Positions 1-8,433 of a stretch of DNA of 64,000 bases are shown here, piece after piece. The stretch's first letter is position 1. Every line of letters begins with the position of its first letter. This stretch comes from G963674665 sp964609625 (lineage in GTDB: Bacteria; Desulfobacterota; Desulfovibrionia; Desulfovibrionales; Desulfovibrionaceae). Location: positions 36,140 through 100,139 of the forward strand of contig CAZSRS010000010.1 of assembly GCA_964609625.1 (NCBI GenBank), in the 5' to 3' direction. Made by a program: the position numbers and the translations under genes. A model generated the notes under the pieces. That model was not told the origin of the DNA, did not search any database, and saw nothing but the letters and a program-made list of their open reading frames with translations.

Positions 1-1
1 A

Positions 2-724
2 GACGCTCCCATCGCCTGCATCAGCGGGGGGAACAAAGGCATCGGCAAGGCCATCGCGTTGGGGCTGGCCCAGGACGGCTACGACATCTGGCTGAACTAC
101 CACAGAGACGACAGAGCAGCGCGGGAGACCGCCGCATCCATTGAAGAAGTGGGACGCTCCTGTTGTTTGCTGAAGTTCGACGTGCGCGATGAACAGGCCT
201 GCACCACCACCCTGGCTCCTTTGCTGGCGAAGCATACTCCCGCCGTGCTGGTGAGCAATGCCGGCTTCACCCGCGACGGTCTGCTGGCTCTGCAAGACTT
301 TTCTGCATGGAAGGACGTGCTCTCCGTGCACCTGGACGGCTTCTTCCTGCTGACACGGGCCATGCTGCCGCTGATGTTGCGCAAACGACAGGGGCGCATC
401 GTGGTGATCTCCTCCACCGCGGGGCAGCGTGGCCTTCCCGGACAGAGCAACTATGCGGCAGCCAAGGCCGGACTTATTGGTGCCGTGCGTTGCCTGGCCG
501 CTGAAGTGGGCCGGCGGGGGATTCTGGTGAATGCGGTGGCACCGGGCTTCATCATGACGGAGATGACGGAGGGCCTCGACCAGGTTGCCTTGTCCCGTGG
601 GATACCTTTGGGGCGTTTCGGTCGCCCAGAGGAGGTGGCCACTGCGGTGCGCTATCTGTGCTCGCCTGGTGCCTCCTATGTCACCGGACAGGTGATATCG
701 GTGAACGGCGGTCTTTACATGTGA
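2..724 (+). CDS. 3-oxoacyl-ACP reductase, SDR family (5' partial)
   Basis: Short-chain dehydrogenase/reductase that would reduce 3-oxoacyl-ACP with NADPH in fatty-acid-type chain elongation. The reading frame is open to the left window edge, so the start codon is missing. Visible motifs are the Rossmann glycine motif GGNKGIG at the very start, SNAG in the nucleotide-binding region, the catalytic Ser in VISS, the YxxxK pair in NYAAAKAG, and a C-terminal VNGGLYM typical of FabG. The string NAGFTRDG followed by HLDGFFLLT resembles FabG paralogues of aryl-polyene-type pathways more than the housekeeping enzyme, but that is a judgement from memory. The neighbours that would decide this lie outside the window. 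It is unrelated to the dsr genes downstream. Confidence 0.88.
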   Translation, partial: DAPIACISGGNKGIGKAIALGLAQDGYDIWLNYHRDDRAARETAASIEEVGRSCCLLKFDVRDEQACTTTLAPLLAKHTPAVLVSNAGFTRDGLLALQDFSAWKDVLSVHLDGFFLLTRAMLPLMLRKRQGRIVVISSTAGQRGLPGQSNYAAAKAGLIGAVRCLAAEVGRRGILVNAVAPGFIMTEMTEGLDQVALSRGIPLGRFGRPEEVATAVRYLCSPGASYVTGQVISVNGGLYM

Positions 725-1084
725 AAGTAGTGCTCATATCCTGAAATTCCTACTTTACAGGAGCACAAGTCACGGCTAAAATGTTAAAGCTTGCCATGCC
801 TATCCGGTGTTATGATGGTCGGAATTGGCGCAGATGCCGCCGATCATCTTACAGGTCCCGATCCGTCTCGTCCAACCTTGTTTCATCGCTTGACAACGTG
901 CTGTTTTGATTCTACGAAGTACAGGAACATGTGAATTTAATCTCACGAGGTGAAACGGCGCCGGAGGGTCGCTTCCAAAGGTAAGAATTTTCGCCCGAGG
1001 AGCCTGCCCCGCGCCGAGCCCATACCGGCAAGAACTCTGCAGCACGAGTGAACATCAACCAACAGCAATGTGGAGGTAAGGCTA
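725..1084. other. 360-bp intergenic region upstream of dsrA
   Basis: No coding region was recognised here. It holds a good sigma70-type promoter (890-918), a long dsrA leader of roughly 160 bases, and just after the fabG-like stop two interlocked inverted repeats: AAAGTAG 724-730 with CTACTTT 750-756, and GTGCTC 730-735 with GAGCAC 761-766. No U-tract follows, so this is not a standard terminator. Confidence 0.6.
890..918 (+). promoter_or_regulatory. Putative sigma70 promoter of the dsrABD-cbiA operon
   Basis: A perfect -35 TTGACA (890-895) is followed after 17 bases by TACGAA (913-918), which keeps the important first, second and fifth positions of the -10 box. Transcription would begin near 925, leaving a leader of about 160 nt before dsrA. 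Confidence 0.5.
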
Positions 1085-2395
1085 ATGGCGAAACACCAAA
1101 CTCCCATGTTGGACCAGCTGGAGTCGGGACCTTGGCCCAGCTTCGTGTCCGACATCAAGCAGGAAGTTGACGCGCGGCACAAAAACGTAAAAGGCCTTGA
1201 TCACCAAATTCCCGTGGACTGCCCTGAAGACTTGCTCGGTGTTCTCGAGCTTTCCTACCAGGACAAAGAAACGCACTGGAAACACGGCGGCATCGTGGGC
1301 GTGTTCGGTTACGGCGGCGGTGTCATCGGCCGTTACTGTGACCAGCCCGAAAAGTTCCCGGGCGTTGCGCACTTCCACACCGTGCGCGTGAACCAGCCCG
1401 CCGGTAAGTACTACAGTACCGAGTTTCTCCGTGGTCTGTGCGACCTTTGGGATCTGCGCGGCTCCGGCCTGACCAACATGCACGGCTCCACCGGCGACAT
1501 CGTGTTCCTGGGCACCACCACCCCGCAGCTGGAAGAGATCTTCTTCGAACTGACCCACAAACTGGACACCGACCTCGGCGGCTCGGGCTCCAACCTGCGT
1601 ACCCCTGCCGACTGTCTGGGCCAGTCCCGCTGTGAGTTCGCCTGCTACGACACCCAGGACGTCTGCCACACCCTGACCAACGATTACCAGGACGAGCTGC
1701 ACCGCCCCGCCTTCCCCTACAAGTTCAAGTTCAAGTTCGACGGCTGCCCCAACGGTTGCGTGGCCGCCCTCGCCCGTTCCGACTTCTCGGTCATCGGCAC
1801 CTGGAAGGACGACATCCGCATCGACCAGTCCGCTGTCAAGGCCTACGTGGGCGGCGAGATTCAGCCCAACGGCGGCGCCTTCGCCAGCCGTGACTGGGGC
1901 AAGTTCGACATCGTGGCCGAAGTGGTGGAACTCTGCCCGGCCAAGTGCATCAGCTACAACGGCGAGCTGAAGATCGACAACAAGAACTGCCTGCGCTGCA
2001 TGCACTGCATCAACACCATGCCCAAGGCCCTGCGCATCGGTAAAGAGACTGGCGCCAGCATCCTCTGCGGTGCCAAGTCCCCGATTCTGGACGGCTCCCA
2101 GCTGTCCTCCCTGGTGGTTCCGTTTGTTCCCGTCGTGGCTCCCTACGACGAGATCAAGGAAATCATCGAAAACATCTGGGATTGGTGGATGGAAGAAGGC
2201 AAGAACCGTGAGCGTCTTGGTGAGACGATGCGCCGCCAGGGCTTCCAGAAGATCCTGGAAGTCATCGGCCAGAAGGCCGTGCCGCAACACATCTCCGAGC
2301 CGCGTTCGAACCCCTACATCTTCTTCAAGGAAGACGAGGTTCCCGGCGGCTTCTACCACGACGTCAAGGAATACCGCAAACGCCACCTGCGCTAA
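1085..2395 (+). CDS. dsrA: Dissimilatory sulfite reductase alpha subunit
   Basis: Catalytic/structural subunit of the cytoplasmic siroheme enzyme DsrAB, which reduces sulfite with electrons delivered through DsrC in sulfate respiration. At 436 aa it has the normal family length. Cys177, Cys183, Cys221 and Cys225 match the siroheme-[4Fe-4S] ligands, and an inserted ferredoxin domain carries Cys284 and the CLRCMHC cluster (Cys302, 305, 308). The chosen ATG at 1085 gives the family N-terminus MAKHxTP and follows GGAGG at 1072-1076; an in-frame GTG at 1070 would swallow that ribosome site. First gene of dsrA-dsrB-dsrD-cbiA. The high identity to Desulfovibrio DsrA, as I recall that sequence, is the strongest taxonomic clue in the window. 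Confidence 0.99.
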   Translation: MAKHQTPMLDQLESGPWPSFVSDIKQEVDARHKNVKGLDHQIPVDCPEDLLGVLELSYQDKETHWKHGGIVGVFGYGGGVIGRYCDQPEKFPGVAHFHTVRVNQPAGKYYSTEFLRGLCDLWDLRGSGLTNMHGSTGDIVFLGTTTPQLEEIFFELTHKLDTDLGGSGSNLRTPADCLGQSRCEFACYDTQDVCHTLTNDYQDELHRPAFPYKFKFKFDGCPNGCVAALARSDFSVIGTWKDDIRIDQSAVKAYVGGEIQPNGGAFASRDWGKFDIVAEVVELCPAKCISYNGELKIDNKNCLRCMHCINTMPKALRIGKETGASILCGAKSPILDGSQLSSLVVPFVPVVAPYDEIKEIIENIWDWWMEEGKNRERLGETMRRQGFQKILEVIGQKAVPQHISEPRSNPYIFFKEDEVPGGFYHDVKEYRKRHLR

Positions 2396-2422
2396 GCCCA
2401 CAACGAATCGGAGGTCAACAAC

Positions 2423-3583
2423 ATGGCTTTTATTTCTTCCGGGTACAATCCCGACAAACCGATGGAGAACCGCATCACCGACATCGGTCCCAAGCACTAC
2501 GAGCAATTCTACCCGTCCGTCATCAAGAACAACAAGGGCAAGTGGCTTTACCATGAGATCCTCGAGCCCGGCGTTCTCGTACACGTAGGTGAATCCGGCG
2601 ACAAGGTATTCACCGTGCGCATCGGCGCTCCTCGTCTGATGTCCATCACCCACATCCGCGAGATGTGCGACATCGCCGACAAACACTGCGACGGCTACCT
2701 GCGCTTCACCACCCGCAACAACGTCGAGTTCATGGTCGACAACGAAGCCAAGCTCAAACCCCTGATGGACGACCTGAAGTCCCGCAAGCACTCCGGCGGC
2801 AGCTTGAAGTTCCCCATCGGCGGCACCGGCGCTTCCATCACCAACGTGGTCCACACCCAGGGCTGGGTGCACTGTCACACCCCGGCCATGGACGCCTCCG
2901 GCCCGGTGAAGGCCGTCATGGACGAACTGTTCGAGGACTTCCAGCGCATGCGTCTGCCCGCCATCTGCCGCGTGTCCCTGGCCTGCTGCCTGAACATGTG
3001 CGGCGCCGTGCACGCTTCCGACATCGGCATCGTGGGCATCCACCGCAAGCCGCCCATGATCGACCACGAGTGGCTGGACAACCTCTGCGAGATCCCCTTG
3101 GCCGTGGCCGCCTGCCCCCTGGGCGCCATCAAGCCTACCAAGGTCGAGATCGACGGCAAGAAACTCAACAGCGTATCGGTCAACGCCGACCGCTGCATGT
3201 ACTGCGGCAACTGCTACACCATGTGTCCGTCCATGCCGCTGTCCATCGGCGAGAGCGACGGCTGTGTCATCATGCTGGGCGGCAAGATCTCCAACCGCAT
3301 CTCCAAGCCCCAGCTCTCCAAGGTCGTCGTGGCCTTCATCCCCAACGAGCCGCCTCGCTGGCCCACACTGACCAAGACCGTCAAGCACATCATCGATGTC
3401 TGGGCCGCCAACGCCCGCAAGTACGAGCGCATCGGCGACTGGGCGCACCGCATCGGCTGGGAAAAGTTCTACGAACTCACCGGCCTGGAGTTCACCCACC
3501 ACTGCATCGACGACTTCCGTGATCACGCCTACTATACTTGGCGCCAGAGCACGCAGTTCAAGTGGACTTCCCACGTCGAGTAA
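2423..3583 (+). CDS. dsrB: Dissimilatory sulfite reductase beta subunit
   Basis: Partner of DsrA in the alpha2beta2 sulfite reductase; this subunit binds the catalytically active siroheme. It is 386 aa. Cys151, Cys188, Cys189 and Cys193 (in ACCLNMCG) match the siroheme-cluster ligands, and a ferredoxin domain shows Cys231 (AACPLGAIKP) and CMYCGNCYTMC at 258-268. A clear ribosome site CGGAGG lies about 11 bases before the ATG, 27 bases after dsrA stops, so translation is tightly linked. A perfect 10-bp stem-loop follows the gene, before dsrD. Confidence 0.99.
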   Translation: MAFISSGYNPDKPMENRITDIGPKHYEQFYPSVIKNNKGKWLYHEILEPGVLVHVGESGDKVFTVRIGAPRLMSITHIREMCDIADKHCDGYLRFTTRNNVEFMVDNEAKLKPLMDDLKSRKHSGGSLKFPIGGTGASITNVVHTQGWVHCHTPAMDASGPVKAVMDELFEDFQRMRLPAICRVSLACCLNMCGAVHASDIGIVGIHRKPPMIDHEWLDNLCEIPLAVAACPLGAIKPTKVEIDGKKLNSVSVNADRCMYCGNCYTMCPSMPLSIGESDGCVIMLGGKISNRISKPQLSKVVVAFIPNEPPRWPTLTKTVKHIIDVWAANARKYERIGDWAHRIGWEKFYELTGLEFTHHCIDDFRDHAYYTWRQSTQFKWTSHVE

Positions 3584-3598
3584 TCAAGTTCAACGTTT

Positions 3599-3624
3599 CG
3601 GGCGCGGGCACCACCCCGCGCCCG
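3599..3624 (+). other. Intercistronic stem-loop between dsrB and dsrD
   Basis: CGGGCGCGGG (3599-3608) is perfectly complementary to CCCGCGCCCG (3615-3624) around a 6-base loop. No U-tract follows, so it is not a Rho-independent terminator. It is more likely an mRNA-stabilising or processing structure that sets dsrAB against dsrD/cbiA levels. Confidence 0.6.
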
Positions 3625-3646
3625 AGCCAAACAAACGAGGCGAACC

Positions 3647-3883
3647 ATGGAAGAGGCCAAAGCGAAAATCCTTGAATTCCTGGACTCCAAGAAGGGCAGC
3701 AAGACCAAATTCTACTTCAACGATTTCACCAAGGTCATACCGGACATGAAGGCCCGTGAAGTGAAGAAGGTGCTCACCGCCCTGGTCCAGGACGGCAAGC
3801 TCGAGTTCTGGTCCAGCGGCAGCACGACCATGTACGGCCTTGCCGGCTCCGGCAAGCAGCATGCGACTGAGGAAGGCGATTAG
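3647..3883 (+). CDS. dsrD: DsrD, allosteric activator of sulfite reductase
   Basis: Small winged-helix protein (78 aa) found in reductive-type dsr operons. Published work on the family describes it as an activator of DsrAB rather than a DNA regulator. The sequence starts MEEAKAKILEFL and has the family core KTKFYFNDF followed by the REVKKVL helix; the C-terminal tail is charged. The start is fixed by a CGAGG ribosome site at about 9 bases. Its presence shows the enzyme runs in the reductive direction (sulfate/sulfite reduction), since oxidative sulfur bacteria generally lack dsrD. Confidence 0.97.
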   Translation: MEEAKAKILEFLDSKKGSKTKFYFNDFTKVIPDMKAREVKKVLTALVQDGKLEFWSSGSTTMYGLAGSGKQHATEEGD

Positions 3884-3943
3884 AAAGCGCCTCCTCCGTG
3901 TCGCCTCCTGCCTGCATGGGCAGTTGCGCGGCAGAAAGCGACA

Positions 3944-5338
3944 ATGCACCGGCCGCGTCTGATAATCGCCGGTCTCTGCGGCGGCGCAGGAAAGACCACC
4001 GTCTCCCTGGGCATAGCCAGAGCCTGGAGTCGTGCCGGAAAAAGAGTAGTACCTTTCAAAAAGGGTCCGGACTACATTGACGCTGTCTGGCTTGGCCTTG
4101 CCGCCAACAGCCCAGCGTCAAACCTGGACCCTTTTCTCATGCCCGAGGATATCCTCCGCGCCCTGTTTTGGAGGCGTGCCCTTGCCGCGGAGGCCTGCTG
4201 CATCGAAGGCAACCGCGGACTCTTCGACGGCAAGGACCTCCATGGCTCCTGCTCCACGGCCGAACTCGCCAGGATCGTCAACACCCCCATTCTCCTGGTC
4301 ATGGATTGCACCAAGATGACCAGAACCGCCGCGGCCATCGTCGCCGGCTGCAAGAATTTCGAGCCCGGTCTCCAGCTCGCCGGTGTGATCCTCAACCGCG
4401 TCGCCGGAAAACGCCATCGGGACATCGCCGCCGAGTCCATCGAGCATTACACCGGCGTGCCCGTGCTCGGCGCCCTGCCAAAGTCCCCCAACGCAATCCC
4501 CGAGCGGCACATGGGCCTGATCTCCAACCGCGAGCATCAGGGACAGGACCAGATCCTCGACAACCTGGCCGATCTGGTCACCAGCAACTGCGACATGAAG
4601 GCCATCTGGAAGCTGGCGGTCGACGCCCCCGAAGAGCCCAGGGCCAGGGACATGGCCGCCCTGCTCTGGCCGGACAAGCGCCCCGTCCCTGTGGTGCGTA
4701 TCGGTGTCGTACGCGACGCCGCACTCTGGTTCTACTACGAGGAGAACCTCGAGGCCTTGCGCCGGGCCGGCGCCGAAGTGGTGGAACTCAGCCTCTTGGA
4801 CAACGCCGACTGGCCCGAGATCGGCGGGCTCTACCTCGGCGGAGGATTCCCCGAAACCATGGCCGAGCCCCTGGCCAGGAACACACGCGCCAGGCAGCGG
4901 ATCCGACAACTCGCGGAAATGGGCATGCCCATCTACGCGGAGTGCGGCGGCTTCATGTACCTCTGCGAGACCCTCGTCACCCAGGGGCAACGCTTCCCCA
5001 TGGCTGGGGTCTTTCCGGTCTCCACCGAGCTGCATGAGCGCCCCCAGGGACTGGGGTACGTGCAGGCCACCGTGATCCAGGACAACCCCTTTCACCCCCA
5101 GGGGACGGTACTGCGCGGCCATGAATTCCACTATTCCAGATGTCTGACGGCCGACGGTACGGTGTTGACCCTGAGCCTGAAGCTCGACCGTGGCGAGGGC
5201 GTGCTCGCCGGCCTGGACGGGCTGTTGCACAAACAGACCTTTGCCTCGTATACGCACATCCACGCCCTGGGCACACCGCACTGGGCGCCGAACTTCGTAC
5301 AGGCCGCCCAACGTTTCCGCGAGGGGCTGTTGGGCTGA
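3944..5338 (+). CDS. cbiA: Cobyrinate a,c-diamide synthase family amidase (CbiA/CobB)
   Basis: ATP- and glutamine-dependent amidotransferase of 464 aa. The N-terminal ATPase half has the P-loop GLCGGAGKTT near residues 10-19 and KKGPDYID; the C-terminal class I glutaminase half has the nucleophile Cys334 in YAECGGFMYL and a GHEFHYS histidine segment. The family amidates carboxylates of cobyrinate. The position directly after dsrABD, with no other cobalamin gene nearby, fits a role in making the amidated siroheme reported for Desulfovibrio sulfite reductase. The family call is firm; the substrate is inference. The ribosome site is weak, so translation may be modest. Confidence 0.93.
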   Translation: MHRPRLIIAGLCGGAGKTTVSLGIARAWSRAGKRVVPFKKGPDYIDAVWLGLAANSPASNLDPFLMPEDILRALFWRRALAAEACCIEGNRGLFDGKDLHGSCSTAELARIVNTPILLVMDCTKMTRTAAAIVAGCKNFEPGLQLAGVILNRVAGKRHRDIAAESIEHYTGVPVLGALPKSPNAIPERHMGLISNREHQGQDQILDNLADLVTSNCDMKAIWKLAVDAPEEPRARDMAALLWPDKRPVPVVRIGVVRDAALWFYYEENLEALRRAGAEVVELSLLDNADWPEIGGLYLGGGFPETMAEPLARNTRARQRIRQLAEMGMPIYAECGGFMYLCETLVTQGQRFPMAGVFPVSTELHERPQGLGYVQATVIQDNPFHPQGTVLRGHEFHYSRCLTADGTVLTLSLKLDRGEGVLAGLDGLLHKQTFASYTHIHALGTPHWAPNFVQAAQRFREGLLG

Positions 5339-5390
5339 AACCACCTGCCGCAGTCGACATTTTCCCTCAAATCCTCTGCCCGGAGCGACC

Positions 5391-5663
5391 ATGGACTGGA
5401 AAGTTTTCGCCACGGCCTTCACTACGCTGTTTTTGGCTGAACTCGGCGACAAAACGCAGCTGGCCTGCATCCTGATGACCGCCAAGACCAACCGTCCCTG
5501 GACCGTGTTCCTGGGGTCGTCCCTGGCTTTGGTGCTGGTCAGCCTGCTGGGCGTGCTCTTTGCCGCCTGGATCTGTCAGCATATCCCGGCAGCAATCATC
5601 AAGAAAGTGGCCGCCGCGGCATTCGTGCTCATGGGCGCCCTGATCTGGTTCGACAAGCTATAA
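5391..5663 (+). CDS. UPF0016/Gdt1-type cation transporter, single-domain form
   Basis: Membrane protein of 90 aa with three likely transmembrane helices. The signature ELGDKTQLA (E-x-G-D-K-T) near residue 18 is the metal-coordinating motif of the UPF0016/TMEM165 family, whose members export Mn2+ or exchange Ca2+/Mn2+ for protons. Most family members carry two copies of this unit in one chain; this is a half-size protein that should work as a homodimer or with a second half encoded elsewhere. It starts at ATG 5391 after CGGAGCGACC, 52 bases after cbiA, and ends 5 bases from the convergent kinase gene. Confidence 0.9.
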   Translation: MDWKVFATAFTTLFLAELGDKTQLACILMTAKTNRPWTVFLGSSLALVLVSLLGVLFAAWICQHIPAAIIKKVAAAAFVLMGALIWFDKL

Positions 5664-5668
5664 CGATT

Positions 5669-8431
5669 TCACAGAGTTGCAATCGCGTCGAGATGCTCCT
5701 GCAACTCTTGGGCCAGGATGCGCACAAGGGCGGCATCTTCCCCTTTGGCCGCCGCGTTGATGGCCTTGCCCAGCTCGCTGATTCCTGGGAAGCCGAAGGC
5801 CGCGCCCTCGCCTTGCAACTGGTGGGAGATGGTCCTGATACCCTGGAAATCACCCTGCTCCGCGGCCGTGTGCAACCGCTGGCAGTGCTCGCGCACCGCG
5901 TTCAGATACCTTGGGGCAATGGTACGCAAATCCGCGGGCACCTGTTCAATGAATGCGCCCCCAGACCGGCGAGCCTCAACGTCGGAGTGTTCTCCCACTT
6001 GCTCCCCGTTCTGTTCAGGTGCGGCCCTTTCCGCCCTGAAATGGAGGCGGAGTGCCTGGAAAAGCTGCTTTTTACTCACGGGCTTGGCAAGATGCGCATC
6101 GCAACCCGCCTCCAGACAGCTCTCCGCGTCCCCCTCCAAGGCATGGGCGGTAAGGGCGATGATCGGCGTAGGCCGCAATCCGGCTTCGGTCTCGTATCCG
6201 CGGATGGCGCGGGTGGTCTCCAGGCCGTCCATGAGCGGCATCTGCACGTCCATGAGCACGAGATCGTACTGCCCGGCCATGAACTTCTCCAGGCCGGCAA
6301 CACCGTTCCTGGCCACGTCGAGTTCCACTGGAGTCTTGGCCAAGTAGGACTGGATCAGAAAGACGTTGTACTCCGAGTCCTCCACCAGAAGCAGCCGCAT
6401 CACTGGCAGCCTCGAAGGCTCGGTGGACATGCCCGAAGCATGCGGTTCCTTGCCTGCCTCGTCCCCGGCATCCTGGCGTTGCAGGTCAGCGGTGAAGAAA
6501 AAGGTGCTCCCCGTGCCGGGCGAACTTTCCACCCAGAGCCGCCCCCCCATGAGCGTCACCAGCCAGCGGGAAATGCTCAAGCCCAGTCCTGTGCCGCCGT
6601 ACTCCCTGGTGGTGGAGCTGTCGCCCTGGTTGAAGCTTTCGAAGATGTCCTCCAACTGTTGCCTGGGGATACCGATGCCTGTATCCTGTACGCTGAACAA
6701 ATGGGAACAGCCTCCGTGTTCCGGTCCTGCCTGCATGACGCGCAGGTTCACACCCCCCTGCCGCGTGAACTTGATGGCGTTGTCCAGAAGGTTGACCAGA
6801 ACCTGTCTGAGGCGATTGGGGTCTCCCCGAACCTCGCGTGGTACATCGTCATCGAACCGCAGCTGAAGGGCGAGGCCTTTATTTTCCGCCGCCGGCCCGA
6901 TCAGGTCCACGGAACGCCGCACCTCCTCCCACAGATCGAAATCCAGACTGTCGAGATGCAATTTGCCCGCCTCGACCTTGGACAGGTCCAGGATGTCGTT
7001 GAGCAGCTTCATGAGGCCCTGACTGGCGGTGCGGCAAAGCTCCACATAACTCTGCTGCTCGCTGTCAAGGTCGGTGCCCATGAGCAACTCGGACATACCC
7101 AGGATGGCGTTCATGGGGGTGCGGATCTCATGGCTCATGGCAGCCAGGAAGCGGGTCTTGGCTTGGCTGGCCTCTTCAGCATGTCCCTTGGCCAGTTCCA
7201 GGGCGTCCTGGATGCGTTGCCGTTCTTCTATCTCCTGGGCCAATTCCTCGTTGCGGCGGGAGAGTTCCCAGGTGCGCTGTTCCACCAGCTGTTCGAGGTG
7301 CTCCCGATAATTCTTGATTTCTTCTTCCGATTGCTTGCGTTCCGTGATGTCGTGCACGAGGGCGTCGATACGGGCTATCTCGCCTCTGGCGTTGAAAACC
7401 ACGCTGGCGTTGATCAGTACCCAGACGTCACTGCCGTCCTTGCGCCTGAGCACGGCCTCGAAGTTGCGTACCACACCACGCTCCCGCAACAAGTGCAACA
7501 GCTCCTCCCGCTGAACAGGGGCGACGTAGAGCTGATGGCCGATATCGGTGAAGTAGTCCAGGACCTCCTGAACGGAACTGAATCCGAGAATCCTGGCCAG
7601 AGCTTGGTTCATGCTCAAGAAACGGCCTTCCACCGTGGTCTGGCAGATGCCTTCCACCGCATTCTCGATGATGTTACGGTAGCGTTCCTCGGAATCGCGC
7701 AAGGTGGCCTGCTGCTCCAGCAGCTGTTCGCTCATCGCGTTGAACGCGGTCGCAAGAGCGTTGAACTCGTCGTCATAGCCCAGGGTGACGCGCTCCCCGT
7801 AGCGTCCATCTTGGAGGCGCGCGATGGCGGTCTTGAGCGCCGTCAATGGGCGCAGCAGCCACCGTGTCATCAGAAAATGCATCAGCCCCGAGGTGAGCAA
7901 CGTACCCAAGAGGATTATGCCCCCGAACAATCCGAGATAGAGCGCTGTCTCGCGCTGCAGGCCGGAGAGCCCGAAATAGAGGGCAATATAGCCCACGCGC
8001 TCGTCATAGGCCTCCACGGGCGCGAGGTGCAGTGCAAACCCTGTGCCCTCCACCGAAGTCCGCAGAAAGAGCGATCCCCTGTCCAGGGTCTTGCGCATTG
8101 CTTCGGTCAACTCGTCAAGGGTGACCGTGCCGACACGCATGAGCAACATGCCGTTGAGGTCGAAAACCGCCACGGCTTCGATGCCCTTGACCTGACGAAT
8201 TCCCTCGAGACTCCGCTCCAGGGCCTCGAACTGGGTGGCAAAGACTTCATTGGCCAGGGCCTCGGAACGCTGTTGCACCACAGTGGTCAGCAACAGGTCG
8301 ATCTGCTCCAACGCCGATTCCCTGCGCCGCTGTTCGATGTTGTAGAAGCCGGCGCCGAAGACGGCGGCAAGGACAAGGCATGTCGCCCATACAGTCGCTA
8401 TGGCCCGGAAACGGAGGCTCGTGGTCTTCAT
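5669..8431 (-). CDS. Hybrid sensor histidine kinase with REC and HPt domains
   Basis: Membrane-bound phosphorelay kinase, 920 aa. Order: transmembrane helix at 10-30, periplasmic sensor domain to about 163, second helix about 165-188, HAMP to about 240, PAS 245-365, coiled coil, dimerisation helix with phospho-acceptor His434 in MSHEIRTPMN, ATPase domain (DTGIGIP, GGTGLGLSI), receiver with Asp728 in VLMDVQMP and Lys in LAKPV, and a C-terminal HPt with His870 (SHQLQGEGAAFGF). All phosphotransfer residues are present. No response regulator with an output domain is adjacent. Only two bases separate it from the preceding substrate-binding protein gene, which suggests that protein delivers the signal to the periplasmic domain, as LuxP does for LuxQ. 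Confidence 0.95.
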   Translation of the reverse strand: MKTTSLRFRAIATVWATCLVLAAVFGAGFYNIEQRRRESALEQIDLLLTTVVQQRSEALANEVFATQFEALERSLEGIRQVKGIEAVAVFDLNGMLLMRVGTVTLDELTEAMRKTLDRGSLFLRTSVEGTGFALHLAPVEAYDERVGYIALYFGLSGLQRETALYLGLFGGIILLGTLLTSGLMHFLMTRWLLRPLTALKTAIARLQDGRYGERVTLGYDDEFNALATAFNAMSEQLLEQQATLRDSEERYRNIIENAVEGICQTTVEGRFLSMNQALARILGFSSVQEVLDYFTDIGHQLYVAPVQREELLHLLRERGVVRNFEAVLRRKDGSDVWVLINASVVFNARGEIARIDALVHDITERKQSEEEIKNYREHLEQLVEQRTWELSRRNEELAQEIEERQRIQDALELAKGHAEEASQAKTRFLAAMSHEIRTPMNAILGMSELLMGTDLDSEQQSYVELCRTASQGLMKLLNDILDLSKVEAGKLHLDSLDFDLWEEVRRSVDLIGPAAENKGLALQLRFDDDVPREVRGDPNRLRQVLVNLLDNAIKFTRQGGVNLRVMQAGPEHGGCSHLFSVQDTGIGIPRQQLEDIFESFNQGDSSTTREYGGTGLGLSISRWLVTLMGGRLWVESSPGTGSTFFFTADLQRQDAGDEAGKEPHASGMSTEPSRLPVMRLLLVEDSEYNVFLIQSYLAKTPVELDVARNGVAGLEKFMAGQYDLVLMDVQMPLMDGLETTRAIRGYETEAGLRPTPIIALTAHALEGDAESCLEAGCDAHLAKPVSKKQLFQALRLHFRAERAAPEQNGEQVGEHSDVEARRSGGAFIEQVPADLRTIAPRYLNAVREHCQRLHTAAEQGDFQGIRTISHQLQGEGAAFGFPGISELGKAINAAAKGEDAALVRILAQELQEHLDAIATL

Positions 8432-8433
8432 GG

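Noticed and set aside
1082..3574. Very long minus-strand frame opposite dsrA and dsrB
   Set aside because: A high-GC shadow of two certain genes; its Val/Asp/Gly/His-rich translation is typical of antisense frames and it has no family motif.
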